Below, piece after piece: positions 1-8,547 of a DNA stretch of 64,000 bases (position 1 is the stretch's first letter; each line of letters starts with the position of its first letter). The stretch covers positions 62,001 to 126,000 of the forward strand of contig NZ_RHHQ01000021.1 in the NCBI RefSeq assembly GCF_003710825.1. Direction: 5' to 3'. The translations under genes and the position numbers were made by a program. Below the pieces are notes generated by a model, which saw only the letters and a list, made by a program, of their open reading frames with translations, ran no database searches and was not told the origin of the DNA. This DNA comes from Brevibacillus fluminis. Lineage in GTDB: Bacteria > Bacillota > Bacilli > Brevibacillales > Brevibacillaceae.

Positions 1-2
1 AG

Positions 3-1427
3 GCGAAGCGACTCAGCACGGCATTCGACAGTGTCACTTTGTACGGGGAGGACCCTGACCATCGCCCTGACATTTACGGCAAGATCGGTACGAGCGGCGT
101 CAGCGTTTGCACGCTCGATGACATGAAGAAGCTGTACGCAGGCTTTGATCTGTGTGCGCCAAGCACATCTGTGTCCATGACCATCAACGGTCCGGCTCCG
201 ATGATTTTGGCGATGTTCATGAATGCAGCGATCGAACAACAAATCGCCAAGTTCGTAGCAAGGGAAGGACGCCAGCCGAACGAAGAGGAAGCTGCGCAAA
301 TCAAGGCGTACACCCTCGCCAACGTTCGCGGTACGGTGCAAGCGGATATTTTGAAAGAAGACCAAGGGCAAAATACGTGCATTTTCTCGACGGAGTTCGC
401 TTTGCGGATGATGGGGGACATTCAGCAGTATTTCATCGACCATAAAGTGCGCAACTACTATTCGGTATCCATCTCCGGGTACCATATCGCGGAGGCGGGC
501 GCCAACCCGATCTCGCAGCTGGCGTTTACACTGGCGAACGGATTTACGTACTTGGAGTATTACTTGAGTCGCGGCATGAATATCGATGATTTTGCGCCGA
601 ATCTATCATTCTTCTTCTCCAATGGACTCGATCCGGAATACACCGTGATCGGCCGTGTGGCGCGCCGTATTTGGGCAACGACTTTGAAAAACAAATATGG
701 GGCAAATGATCGCAGCCAAAAGCTGAAGTACCATATTCAAACGTCCGGACGTTCCTTGCATGCGCAGGAAATGGACTTCAACGATATCCGTACGACGCTG
801 CAAGCCCTGGTCGCTATTTATGACAACTGCAACTCACTGCACACCAACGCATATGACGAGGCGATCACGACACCGACGGAAAACTCCGTACGTCGCGCAA
901 TGGCCATTCAGATGATCATCAACAAGGAGCTCGGTTTGGCGAAAAACGAGAACCCGCTGCAAGGTGCGTTCATCATCGAAGAATTGACGGACCTGGTGGA
1001 AGAGGCTGTTCTGCAAGAGTTCGAGCGCCTAGGTTCCCGTGGCGGCGTGCTCGGCGCTATGGAGACGCAATATCAACGTGGCAAAATCCAGGATGAATCG
1101 ATGTACTATGAAATGAAAAAGCATACAGGCGAGCTACCGATCATCGGCGTGAATACATTCCTGAATCCGAATGCTTCCGAGGACGATTACGAGATCGAAT
1201 TGGCACGTGCTTCCGAGGAGGAGAAGGAACAGCAGATTCTCAATTTGCGTGCCTTCCAGGAGGAGCATAGGGATGTTGCGGTGCAAGCTTTGCATCGTTT
1301 GCAACAAGCGGCTGTTTCGGGCGGCAACATTTTTGCCGAACTGATGGAGACGGTGAAGGTGGCGTCCCTTGGACAAATCAGCGCAGCGCTTTACGAGGTT
1401 GGCGGCCAATATCGTCGGAATATGTAG
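3..1427 (+). CDS. icmF: Fused acyl-CoA (isobutyryl-CoA type) mutase IcmF, 3' part
   Basis: This frame is open from the left edge, so only the last 475 codons are present and the start lies outside. The protein is the C-terminal substrate-binding barrel of a B12-dependent acyl-CoA mutase, which rearranges carbon skeletons such as isobutyryl-CoA to butyryl-CoA in the cytosol. Visible motifs are the STAFDSVTLYGEDP segment, the GKIGTSGVSV and PSTSVSMTINGPAP stretches of the barrel, and the terminal ALYEVGGQYRRNM. That ending and the segment order fit the fused IcmF family, in which a B12-binding domain and a MeaI-type G-protein chaperone precede the mutase. Those domains would be upstream and cannot be seen, so a stand-alone mutase large subunit remains possible. 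Confidence 0.85.
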   Translation, partial: AKRLSTAFDSVTLYGEDPDHRPDIYGKIGTSGVSVCTLDDMKKLYAGFDLCAPSTSVSMTINGPAPMILAMFMNAAIEQQIAKFVAREGRQPNEEEAAQIKAYTLANVRGTVQADILKEDQGQNTCIFSTEFALRMMGDIQQYFIDHKVRNYYSVSISGYHIAEAGANPISQLAFTLANGFTYLEYYLSRGMNIDDFAPNLSFFFSNGLDPEYTVIGRVARRIWATTLKNKYGANDRSQKLKYHIQTSGRSLHAQEMDFNDIRTTLQALVAIYDNCNSLHTNAYDEAITTPTENSVRRAMAIQMIINKELGLAKNENPLQGAFIIEELTDLVEEAVLQEFERLGSRGGVLGAMETQYQRGKIQDESMYYEMKKHTGELPIIGVNTFLNPNASEDDYEIELARASEEEKEQQILNLRAFQEEHRDVAVQALHRLQQAAVSGGNIFAELMETVKVASLGQISAALYEVGGQYRRNM

Positions 1428-1454
1428 CGTTGGACGTTTTTCACGCAAATAGGG

Positions 1455-1482
1455 TTGAAAACCTTGCATTATCGGCTAAAAT
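1455..1482 (+). promoter_or_regulatory. SigA-type promoter of rpoE
   Basis: TTGAAA at 1455-1460 is followed by a 16-base spacer and TAAAAT at 1477-1482. It lies 52 bases before the rpoE start, in the gap after the mutase gene. Confidence 0.6.
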
Positions 1483-1533
1483 AAGGAATACTGTAAGTTA
1501 GCCAAGTTATTGTTGTGAAAGGACGTGCCAAGG

Positions 1534-2076
1534 TTGAGCCAATTACTCAAGCATATTGAAGCGGAACGACTAAGCGAGATGGCGATGGTTGACATCGCAT
1601 ATGAGATACTGAGAGAAACCAAACGTACATTTAACTTTCGCGAAATAATGGATGAGATTTCCGCCATGCGTGGTTTGACAACTGAGCAGACAATGTCCAT
1701 TATCGCACAGGTGTATACAGAGGTTAACATCGATGGACGCTTTATCTGCATCGGTGACAATACCTGGGGATTGAAACGCTGGTATCCAACCGAAACGATC
1801 GAAGAAACCCAAGAGGGTGGCGGCAAGAAGAAGAAAGTTGTGCTTGACGACGACTTCGATGATTACGATATTGAAGATGAAGCTGAGGCAGAATTCGAAG
1901 AAGAAGACACTACCTTCGAAGAAACGGAAGATGATTTCCTCGACGACGAGTTCGAAGAAGAAGCCGAAGAGGACGACGAAGAGATTATCGACGAAGAAGA
2001 AGCCTTTGAAGATGAGGAAGAGTCGGAAGAGGATGAGACCGATGAGAGCGAAGAAGACGAGGAAGAAGATCGCTAA
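1534..2076 (+). CDS. rpoE: RNA polymerase delta subunit
   Basis: Delta factor of Gram-positive RNA polymerase, an acidic subunit that promotes recycling of the enzyme and sharpens responses to initiating NTP levels. The folded N-terminal winged-helix part (about residues 1-95) matches the family, including the VNIDGRFICIGDNTWGLKRWYP segment region. The rest is an almost uninterrupted Asp/Glu tail, as in B. subtilis. I chose TTG at 1534, 10 bases after AAGGA at 1518-1522. The in-frame GTG at 1525 sits directly on that ribosome binding site. It lies just upstream of pyrG, as in B. subtilis. Confidence 0.92.
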   Translation: MSQLLKHIEAERLSEMAMVDIAYEILRETKRTFNFREIMDEISAMRGLTTEQTMSIIAQVYTEVNIDGRFICIGDNTWGLKRWYPTETIEETQEGGGKKKKVVLDDDFDDYDIEDEAEAEFEEEDTTFEETEDDFLDDEFEEEAEEDDEEIIDEEEAFEDEEESEEDETDESEEDEEEDR

Positions 2077-2082
2077 CTTGTC

Positions 2083-2122
2083 TTGACTTCCGCTGTCCCG
2101 CATTATAAAATACTTTTTGGGC
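2083..2122 (+). promoter_or_regulatory. pyrG promoter with GGGC start site
   Basis: TTGACT at 2083-2088, a 17-base spacer and TAAAAT at 2106-2111 form a good SigA promoter. The expected start, seven bases after the -10 box, falls on the first G of GGGC at 2119-2122. In B. subtilis pyrG, an initial GGGC is where low CTP stalls polymerase and causes untemplated G additions that control attenuation. The same arrangement is seen here. Confidence 0.7.
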
Positions 2123-2156
2123 TTCACATGAAGATCGGTTAAATAAGGAAAACTAT

Positions 2157-2220
2157 AAAACAAAAGTGCCCCTACCCGTTTACACACGGGATAGGTATCG
2201 TCGCTTTTGTTTTTTCTTTT
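2157..2220 (+). terminator. pyrG leader attenuator / terminator
   Basis: A 12-bp outer stem pairs AAAACAAAAGTG (2157-2168) with CGCTTTTGTTTT (2202-2213). It encloses an inner stem CCTACCCG (2171-2178) / CGGGATAGG (2187-2195), and a T-rich tail follows. The C-rich strand GCCCCTACCC at 2168-2177 could pair with a poly-G extension at the 5' end of the leader and so prevent termination. It would also end rpoE transcripts. Confidence 0.75.
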
Positions 2221-2295
2221 GTGTTGCTTTCCACCACATAACGACAGCACTTATTCATGATCGATATCGGAATAGGGAAAGAGAGGACGCACGCA

Positions 2296-3900
2296 ATGGC
2301 GAAGTACATTTTTGTTACGGGCGGGGTTGTATCCTCACTCGGTAAAGGTATCACAGCAGCATCTCTCGGTAGACTTCTGAAAAACAGAGGATTGAAAGTA
2401 ACGATCCAAAAGTTCGATCCTTACATCAACGTCGACCCGGGCACTATGAGTCCATATCAGCACGGTGAGGTATTCGTTACCGACGACGGAGCGGAAACTG
2501 ACTTGGACTTGGGACACTACGAGCGTTTTATCGACATTAACCTAAGCGCCAACTCTAATGTGACGACTGGTAAAATTTACTCGTCAGTCATTTCCAAAGA
2601 GCGCCGCGGCGACTACTTGGGTGGTACGGTTCAGGTTATCCCACACATTACCAATGAGATCAAAGAGCGCGTTTACCGCGCAGGCAAGGAAACGGGAGCG
2701 GACGTTGTCATCACTGAGGTCGGCGGTACTGTCGGCGACATCGAGAGCTTGCCGTTCCTCGAAGCGATTCGTCAGGTGAAAAGTGATATCGGCCGCGAAA
2801 ACGTGATGTACATCCACGTGACGTTGGTTCCTTACATCCGCGCTGCAGGCGAAATGAAAACCAAGCCGACACAGCATAGCGTTAAAGAGCTGCGCAGCTT
2901 GGGTATTCAGCCAAACGTGATCGTGACGCGCACCGAGTTCCCGCTTCAAGCGGACATGAAAGAAAAGCTTGCTCTCTTCTGCGATATCGACAAAAATGCA
3001 GTAATCGAATGTGTTGATGCGGAGACACTGTATGAAGTTCCGCTGTTGCTGCAAGAGCAAGGGCTGGACGACTATGTTTGCCGCCATCTGGGCCTTGAGT
3101 GCAAGCAAGCTGATATGACTGAGTGGAAAGCATTGGTTGAGCAAATCAAAAACTTGAAACATACGACGCGTATCGCAATCGTCGGTAAGTATGTCGAACT
3201 GCACGATGCGTATCTGTCCGTAGCAGAAGCGCTGTACCACGGCGGATACTTCAACGATACGGACATTGACATCAAATGGGTTAGCGCTGAAGACGTTACC
3301 CATCAAAACGCAGCTGAGCTGCTCGGCGATGTCGATGGCATTTTGGTACCGGGTGGATTCGGTGATCGCGGTATCGAAGGGAAAATCGCAGCGACTCGCT
3401 ATGCACGTGAAAACAAAATCCCATTCCTGGGCATCTGCTTGGGTATGCAAGTGTCTGTCATCGAATTTGCACGCCATGTAGCAGGTTTCGACGGCGCGAA
3501 TAGCTCCGAAATCAATCCGGAAACAAAATACCCGGTTATCGACCTGTTGCCTGAACAAAAAGAGATTGAGGACAAAGGCGGCACCATGCGTTTGGGTCTG
3601 GATCCAACGAAGGTTGCAGCAGGCAGCCTGACAGAGAAGGCGTACGGCAATTCGCTCGTTTACGAACGCCATCGCCATCGCTATGAAGTTAACAACGAAT
3701 ACCGCGAGCAGTTGGAGCAGCTGGGCATGAATTTTGCCGGTACGTCTCCTGACGGACGTTTGGTTGAGATCGTTGAAATTCCAGATCATCCTTGGTACCT
3801 GGCTACCCAGTTCCATCCGGAGTTCACTTCCCGTCCAAATCGCCCGCAACCATTGTTCCGCGATTTTGTAAAAGCATCGCTTAGCAACAAATTGAAGTAA
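2296..3900 (+). CDS. pyrG: CTP synthase
   Basis: Converts UTP to CTP with ATP and glutamine, the last step of pyrimidine nucleotide synthesis, in the cytosol. The 534-residue length is normal. The N-terminal amidoligase domain opens with the P-loop-like VTGGVVSSLGKG. The C-terminal class I glutamine amidotransferase domain has the nucleophile Cys381 in GICLGMQ and the His507/Glu509 pair in FHPEF. ATG 2296 was chosen because GAGAGGA lies 9 bases upstream and family members begin MAKYIFVTGG; an in-frame ATG at 2257 lacks a comparable site. Expression is probably set by CTP through the leader at 2119-2220. Confidence 0.98.
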   Translation: MAKYIFVTGGVVSSLGKGITAASLGRLLKNRGLKVTIQKFDPYINVDPGTMSPYQHGEVFVTDDGAETDLDLGHYERFIDINLSANSNVTTGKIYSSVISKERRGDYLGGTVQVIPHITNEIKERVYRAGKETGADVVITEVGGTVGDIESLPFLEAIRQVKSDIGRENVMYIHVTLVPYIRAAGEMKTKPTQHSVKELRSLGIQPNVIVTRTEFPLQADMKEKLALFCDIDKNAVIECVDAETLYEVPLLLQEQGLDDYVCRHLGLECKQADMTEWKALVEQIKNLKHTTRIAIVGKYVELHDAYLSVAEALYHGGYFNDTDIDIKWVSAEDVTHQNAAELLGDVDGILVPGGFGDRGIEGKIAATRYARENKIPFLGICLGMQVSVIEFARHVAGFDGANSSEINPETKYPVIDLLPEQKEIEDKGGTMRLGLDPTKVAAGSLTEKAYGNSLVYERHRHRYEVNNEYREQLEQLGMNFAGTSPDGRLVEIVEIPDHPWYLATQFHPEFTSRPNRPQPLFRDFVKASLSNKLK

Positions 3901-3908
3901 TTCCACGT

Positions 3909-3967
3909 CTATCCTCTTTGACAGGGTCTGCGAGTGCCAGCCGCTGTCAGGGGGATAGATTTTTTTC
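3909..3967 (+). terminator. Terminator after pyrG
   Basis: CTATCC...TGACAG at 3909-3924 pairs with CTGTCAGGGGGATAG starting at 3944, followed by a run of seven Ts. Confidence 0.75.
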
Positions 3968-4011
3968 TATCAATAAATCGAGAATACGAGCGAATTTTTA
4001 TAAGAATAGGG

Positions 4012-4040
4012 AGGATTTTCCTAAATGCTGGGCGAACTCT
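4012..4040 (+). promoter_or_regulatory. Possible SigH promoter of spo0F
   Basis: AGGATTTT at 4012-4019 resembles the sigma-H -35 element, and GGCGAACTC at 4032-4040 weakly resembles its -10 element at about the expected distance. B. subtilis spo0F is known to use sigma-H. The -10 match is imperfect, so this is tentative. Confidence 0.35.
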
Positions 4041-4082
4041 AGTCAATTAGTAAAATCGTGGAGATCAGGGGGACGTGTTACG

Positions 4083-4448
4083 ATGCGGGAGAAGAAAATT
4101 TTAATCGTAGATGATCAATATGGCATTCGCATCCTGTTGTTCGAAGTACTCGGAAAAGAGGGCTACACGACGTTCCAAGCAGCGAACGGTAAAAAGGCGC
4201 TGGAAATCGTTGAGAAGGAATCTCCGGATCTTGTTATTCTCGATATGAAAATTCCTGGCATGGACGGCATTGAAATTTTAAAGCATATTAAAAAAATCAA
4301 TAAGGATATCAAGGTGATCATGATGACCGCCTACGGTGAATTGGACATGATTAAGGAAGCGACCCAGCTCGGGGCGTCCACCCATTTCACTAAGCCGTTC
4401 GATATCGATGAACTGCGATTGGCTGTCAGCAAACAATTGGTAAGTTAA
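4083..4448 (+). CDS. spo0F: Sporulation response regulator Spo0F
   Basis: Single-domain response regulator that carries phosphate from sporulation kinases to Spo0B in the phosphorelay that activates Spo0A. The 121 residues form only a receiver domain with no output domain. Visible are the acidic pair Asp10-Asp11, phosphorylation site Asp54 in LVILDMKIPGMDG, the switch Thr in MTAYGELDM and the Lys in TKPFDIDE. The sequence is very close to B. subtilis Spo0F. ATG 4083 is preceded at 9 bases by AGGGGGA (4067-4073); the open frame runs further upstream, but that part does not resemble the family. It lies between pyrG and fba as in Bacillus. Confidence 0.97.
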   Translation: MREKKILIVDDQYGIRILLFEVLGKEGYTTFQAANGKKALEIVEKESPDLVILDMKIPGMDGIEILKHIKKINKDIKVIMMTAYGELDMIKEATQLGASTHFTKPFDIDELRLAVSKQLVS

Positions 4449-4455
4449 ACGCAAC

Positions 4456-4484
4456 TGTTAACCCTACATAGCTTGTGGTATAAT
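4456..4484 (+). promoter_or_regulatory. Extended -10 promoter of fba
   Basis: TATAAT at 4479-4484 is preceded by TGG, giving an extended -10 element. The -35 region (TGTTAA at 4456-4461, 17-base spacer) is weak. Confidence 0.65.
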
Positions 4485-4531
4485 AAGCCAAGCAAAATCA
4501 CCTGAACCACAAGAGGGAGGATTTTTTTCAC

Positions 4532-5386
4532 ATGCCACTTGTACCGATGACCGCGTTTCTGGAAGATGCTAAAAAGAATAAATATGCCGTAGGTCAGTTC
4601 AACATCAACAACTTAGAGTTCGTTCAAGCGATCACACAGGCTGCTATCGAGGAAAAGTCCCCAGTAATCTTCGGCGTGTCCGAAGGCGCTATGCGCTACA
4701 TGGGTCTTGAGTACACCGTAGCAATGGCTAAGGCTGCTTCCGAAATGGCTGGCGTACCAATTGCTTTGCACTTGGACCATGGCAGTAGTTTTGAAGTTGT
4801 CATGAAATGCATCCGTGCAGGATTCTCTTCCGTAATGTTTGATGGTTCCCACCATTCTTTTGAAGACAATATCCGCTTGACCAAGCAAGTAGTTGAAGCA
4901 GCTCATGCTGTAGGTGTTTCTGTCGAAGGTGAGCTTGGAACAATCGGCGGTGTCGAAGACGACGTGAATGTGGATGAAGATGCTGCAACGTTGGCGAAGC
5001 CTGCTGAAGCGATCCGCTTCTGGGAAGAAACCAAGGTTGACTATTTGGCGATCGCTGTAGGTACAGCTCATGGCATGTACAAAGGCGAGCCAAAAATCCA
5101 CTTTGATATTATTGAAGAAGTAGCGAAAAACATCGGTGCGCCTGTCGTATTGCATGGCGGCTCCGGCGTTCCTGATGAAGCGATCAGAAAAGCGATCAGC
5201 TGCGGTGTAGGCAAGATCAACGTGAACACCGAGAACCAGGTTGCTTGCACAGCGGTAATCCGCGAAGTGCTTGCTGCAAAACCAAACGAAATCGATCCAC
5301 GCAAATATCTGACGCCTGCTCGAGATGCAATCAAGGAAGTTGTAAAAGGTAAGATTCGTCTTTTCGGCAGCAACAACCGCGCGTAA
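4532..5386 (+). CDS. fba: Class II fructose-1,6-bisphosphate aldolase
   Basis: Zinc-dependent cleavage of fructose 1,6-bisphosphate to dihydroxyacetone phosphate and glyceraldehyde 3-phosphate in glycolysis, and the reverse in gluconeogenesis. The 284 residues are the usual length. HLDH at 80-83 supplies catalytic Asp82 and a zinc ligand His83. HGGSG near residue 208 and NVNTENQ are the phosphate-binding motifs. A strong GAGGGAGGA site precedes ATG 4532. The transaldolase-like gene starts 14 bases downstream, so the two are probably cotranscribed from the extended -10 promoter. Confidence 0.97.
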   Translation: MPLVPMTAFLEDAKKNKYAVGQFNINNLEFVQAITQAAIEEKSPVIFGVSEGAMRYMGLEYTVAMAKAASEMAGVPIALHLDHGSSFEVVMKCIRAGFSSVMFDGSHHSFEDNIRLTKQVVEAAHAVGVSVEGELGTIGGVEDDVNVDEDAATLAKPAEAIRFWEETKVDYLAIAVGTAHGMYKGEPKIHFDIIEEVAKNIGAPVVLHGGSGVPDEAIRKAISCGVGKINVNTENQVACTAVIREVLAAKPNEIDPRKYLTPARDAIKEVVKGKIRLFGSNNRA

Positions 5387-5400
5387 GCAGGAGGATAACC

Positions 5401-6045
5401 ATGCGATTCTTAATTGATACAGCAAATGTAGAAGAAATCCGCGATATTCACGAATGGGGCGTTTTGGCTGGTGTTACAACCAACCCTTCGCTCGTTGCCA
5501 AGGAAGGGCGCGATTTCATTGATACGCTGAATGAAATCATCGACACCATCGATGGTCCAATCAGCGCGGAAGTGATCAGCGTCGATGCCAAAGGCATGAT
5601 CGAAGAAGGCGAAAAGCTGGCTGCACTGTCCAAAAACATCGTGGTGAAAGTGCCGATGACTGAAGAAGGTCTGAAGGCAGTCAAAGTGTTCTCCAAGAAA
5701 AAAATCAAAACAAACGTAACCTTGATCTTTAACGCAAACCAAGCGCTTCTTGCTGCGCGTGCGGGCGCTACGTATGTGTCCCCGTTCCTCGGACGTCTTG
5801 ACGACATCGGCCAAGACGGCTTGCAGCTGATTTCCGACATTGCGGAAATTTTCGAGGTTCATGGTTTGGATACAGAAATCATCGCAGCGAGCATTCGCCA
5901 CCCGATCCATGTGACGGAAGCGGCTAAGCGCGGCTCGCATTTTGCGACGATCCCTTACAAGGTTTTCAAACAGCTTCTGCAACACCCGCTGACCGACAGC
6001 GGACTGCAAAAGTTCCTGGCCGACTGGGCCAACATGCAAAAGTAA
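5401..6045 (+). CDS. fsa: Transaldolase-like / fructose-6-phosphate aldolase
   Basis: Small (214-residue) member of the transaldolase family, B. subtilis YwjH type. It either transfers dihydroxyacetone units in the pentose phosphate pathway or cleaves fructose 6-phosphate. The Schiff-base lysine is Lys83 in VVKVPMTEEG, with Asp6 in MRFLIDTANV and the GVTTNPS substrate loop at 24-30. GCAGGAGG lies before ATG 5401. It sits between fba and murA2, as in Bacillus. Sequence alone does not decide between transaldolase and fructose-6-phosphate aldolase activity. Confidence 0.93.
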   Translation: MRFLIDTANVEEIRDIHEWGVLAGVTTNPSLVAKEGRDFIDTLNEIIDTIDGPISAEVISVDAKGMIEEGEKLAALSKNIVVKVPMTEEGLKAVKVFSKKKIKTNVTLIFNANQALLAARAGATYVSPFLGRLDDIGQDGLQLISDIAEIFEVHGLDTEIIAASIRHPIHVTEAAKRGSHFATIPYKVFKQLLQHPLTDSGLQKFLADWANMQK

Positions 6046-6068
6046 AAGCTGATCATCAGCGGTTCGCG

Positions 6069-6101
6069 AGCACCTTTTCCGTCGGAGAAGGTGCTTCTTT
6101 C
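6069..6101 (+). terminator. Terminator after fsa
   Basis: A 12-bp stem AGCACCTTTTCC / GGAGAAGGTGCT with loop GTC is followed by TTCTTTC. Confidence 0.75.
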
Positions 6102-6172
6102 AAGAAAAGCTTCTCTATCAGCCTCTTAGGAAAAAACGTTTTCCTTGGAAGGAGGAAGCTTTTCTTGCTTTT
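6101..6172 (+). promoter_or_regulatory. Large nested hairpin upstream of murA2
   Basis: CAAGAAAAGCTTC (6101-6113) and GAAGCTTTTCTTG (6155-6167) are perfect 13-bp inverted repeats. The 41-base loop itself contains GGAAAA/TTTTCC (6129-6144). A short CTTTTA tail follows. It stands right after the fsa terminator and 96 bases before murA2. It could be a second terminator or a leader element; I cannot tell which. Confidence 0.5.
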
Positions 6173-6267
6173 ATCGAAGGGTCAATGCCCATACAAGTGT
6201 CAGTTTCTTCACGATCAACGATCAAGTAGATATCAATGTATAAAGATATGCCTGAGGAGAGCGGTTT

Positions 6268-7542
6268 ATGGATAAGCTTATCATTAGCGGGGGACGTGCG
6301 CTCAATGGGTCTGTCACCGTGAGCGGCGCAAAAAACAGTGCAGTTGCGCTGATTCCCGCTGCTTTGTTGGCCGATGGCCCGGTTGTCATTGAAAACTTGC
6401 CGAGGATTCAAGATGTTCAAATCTATTTCGACCTATTGCGCGAGATGGGTGCGGATGTTCTGTTTGAAGACGATTGGATGGAAATTGACGGACGACCGCT
6501 GAAGCCTATGTATTTGCCGAATGGACGCGTAAAAAAATTGCGTGCCTCCTACTATTTGTGGGGAGCCATGCTTGGGAAGTTTGGCGAAGCGCACGTCGGG
6601 TTGCCTGGGGGCTGTGATTTGGGCCCGCGGCCGATCGATTTGCATATCAAAGGGTTTGAGGCGCTCGGCGCCACAGTCGAAAATCAAAACGGTGTCTTAA
6701 CGATCAAAGCCAAGCAGCTAAAAGGGGCACGGATTTATCTGGACCTGGTCAGCGTCGGGGCCACAATCAATATCATGCTGGCTGCAGCAAAGGCTGAAGG
6801 TGTCACTGTCATCGAGAATGCTGCGAGGGAACCGGAGATCGTGGATGTGGCCACGCTGCTGAATAATATGGGGGCCAATATCAAAGGGGCAGGTACCGAT
6901 AAAATCCGTATCGAAGGCGTCAAGCGATTGAGCGGATGCCGCCATACGATCATTCCCGACCGGATTGAAGCGGGGACGTATATGATTGCGGCCGCAGCGA
7001 CAAGAGGGACTGTGACATTGGAAAATGTGATTCCGAAACATTTGGAATCGGTAACGGCCAAATTGAGAGAGATTGGCGTAAACGTGGAGGTAGATGGGGA
7101 TTCTATCACCGTGTGTGGACAAGAGAAATATCGCGCCATCGATGTGAAGACCAATCCGTACCCAGGGTTTCCAACCGATTTGCAGCAGCCGATCACAGCT
7201 CTGTTGACGCAAGCCAAAGGCATCAGCATTGTCACCGATAACATTTATGGTGCGCGCTTCCGCCATGTGGATGAATTGCGCCGCATGGGTGCCTCCATTA
7301 AGGTAGAGGGTCGTTCGGCCTTGATTGAAGGCGGAAAGCAGCTGATGGGCGCGAAAGTCATCGCATCCGATTTGCGGGCTGGCGCTGCGTTAGTGATCAG
7401 TGGACTTGCTACTAACGGAATTACCGAGGTAGACGGTCTGGAGCATATTGATCGCGGCTACGAAAACTTGGTCGAGAAGCTGCAAAAGCTGGGTGCGTCT
7501 ATCATAAGAAGAAAATCACCAGAATCGGCACGAGAGCGATAG
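6268..7542 (+). CDS. murA2: UDP-GlcNAc 1-carboxyvinyltransferase, MurA2/MurAB type
   Basis: Transfers the enolpyruvyl group of phosphoenolpyruvate to UDP-N-acetylglucosamine, the first committed step of peptidoglycan synthesis. At 424 residues it is the normal length, with paired inside-out domains. The start SGAKNS carries the substrate-binding Lys-Asn, and the catalytic Cys116 is in LPGGCDLGPRP, the fosfomycin target. The neighbourhood (fsa before, glpX and rho after) identifies it as the MurAB/MurZ paralogue. A second MurA is encoded at 48905. GAGGAGAG precedes ATG 6268. Confidence 0.96.
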   Translation: MDKLIISGGRALNGSVTVSGAKNSAVALIPAALLADGPVVIENLPRIQDVQIYFDLLREMGADVLFEDDWMEIDGRPLKPMYLPNGRVKKLRASYYLWGAMLGKFGEAHVGLPGGCDLGPRPIDLHIKGFEALGATVENQNGVLTIKAKQLKGARIYLDLVSVGATINIMLAAAKAEGVTVIENAAREPEIVDVATLLNNMGANIKGAGTDKIRIEGVKRLSGCRHTIIPDRIEAGTYMIAAAATRGTVTLENVIPKHLESVTAKLREIGVNVEVDGDSITVCGQEKYRAIDVKTNPYPGFPTDLQQPITALLTQAKGISIVTDNIYGARFRHVDELRRMGASIKVEGRSALIEGGKQLMGAKVIASDLRAGAALVISGLATNGITEVDGLEHIDRGYENLVEKLQKLGASIIRRKSPESARER

Positions 7543-7568
7543 AATAGCCGACAGGGAGGAACGAAATC

Positions 7569-8531
7569 ATGGAACGCAGTTTAACAATGGAATTGGTTCG
7601 CGTAACAGAGGCAGCAGCGCTTGCTTCGGCGCGTTGGATGGGATTGGGTAAAAAGGACGAGGCGGATGGAGCGGCGACGACCGCAATGCGCGATGAGTTC
7701 AACAACATCCCGATGGACGGCATTGTCGTCATCGGTGAAGGGGAAATGGACGAAGCGCCGATGCTGTATATTGGTGAAAAGCTGGGACAAGGCGTGGCAC
7801 CTTTTGTAGACGTTGCGGTTGACCCGTTGGAAGGGACCAACATCGTGGCGAAAGGGACGTGGAATGCGATCTCGGTTATCGCGATTGCGGACCGTGGCAA
7901 TCTGTTGCACGCTCCAGACATGTACATGGAAAAAATCGCAGTTGGACCGAAGGCAGTCGGAAAAGTCGACATCGATGCGCCGATCATCGATAACTTAAAA
8001 GCGGTGGCGCAGGCGAACGGCAAAGATCTAAGCGATCTGGTCGCGATCGTTTTGGACCGCGATCGCCATAGCCGCATCATTCATGAAGTTCGTGCAGCAG
8101 GCGCGCGAATCAAGCTGATTCCGGACGGCGATGTGGCAGCGGCAATCAACACTGCGTTTGAAAATACGGGTGTCGACATTTTGTTCGGATCTGGCGGTGC
8201 TCCGGAGGGGGTTCTGGCTGCCGTTGCATTGAAATGTTTAGGTGGAGAAATTCAAGGGAAATTGCTTCCGCAGGATGCAGCTGAGCTGGAACGCTGCAAA
8301 CAAATGGGGCTGGTGAATCCGCACCAAGTGCTGCGTATGGAAGATATGGTGAAGGGCGATGACGCGATTTTTGCGGCGACAGGCGTAACCGATGGCGAGC
8401 TCTTGCGTGGTGTTCGCTTCCAAGGGATGCGCGCGACCACACATTCTGTCGTCATGCGTGCGAAGACGGGAACGATCCGCTTCATTGAAGGTAACCATCG
8501 GTTGGAGCGTAAACCGCGCTTGGGTCTATAG
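7569..8531 (+). CDS. glpX: Class II fructose-1,6-bisphosphatase
   Basis: Hydrolyses fructose 1,6-bisphosphate to fructose 6-phosphate for gluconeogenesis. It is a GlpX-family, Mn-dependent enzyme of 320 residues. Metal and phosphate ligands are visible in GEGEMDEAPML, in DPLEGTN and in the GSGGAPEGV loop. GGGAGG precedes ATG 7569, and rho follows 16 bases after the stop with no terminator between, so glpX and rho are likely cotranscribed. The order murA2-glpX-rho matches B. subtilis. Confidence 0.96.
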   Translation: MERSLTMELVRVTEAAALASARWMGLGKKDEADGAATTAMRDEFNNIPMDGIVVIGEGEMDEAPMLYIGEKLGQGVAPFVDVAVDPLEGTNIVAKGTWNAISVIAIADRGNLLHAPDMYMEKIAVGPKAVGKVDIDAPIIDNLKAVAQANGKDLSDLVAIVLDRDRHSRIIHEVRAAGARIKLIPDGDVAAAINTAFENTGVDILFGSGGAPEGVLAAVALKCLGGEIQGKLLPQDAAELERCKQMGLVNPHQVLRMEDMVKGDDAIFAATGVTDGELLRGVRFQGMRATTHSVVMRAKTGTIRFIEGNHRLERKPRLGL

Positions 8532-8547
8532 GAGGAGGATTATCTAG

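Noticed and set aside
2257..2295. Upstream ATG at 2257 as the pyrG start
   Set aside because: It lies close to the attenuator tail without a good ribosome binding site, and homologues start at MAKYIFVTGG (ATG 2296).
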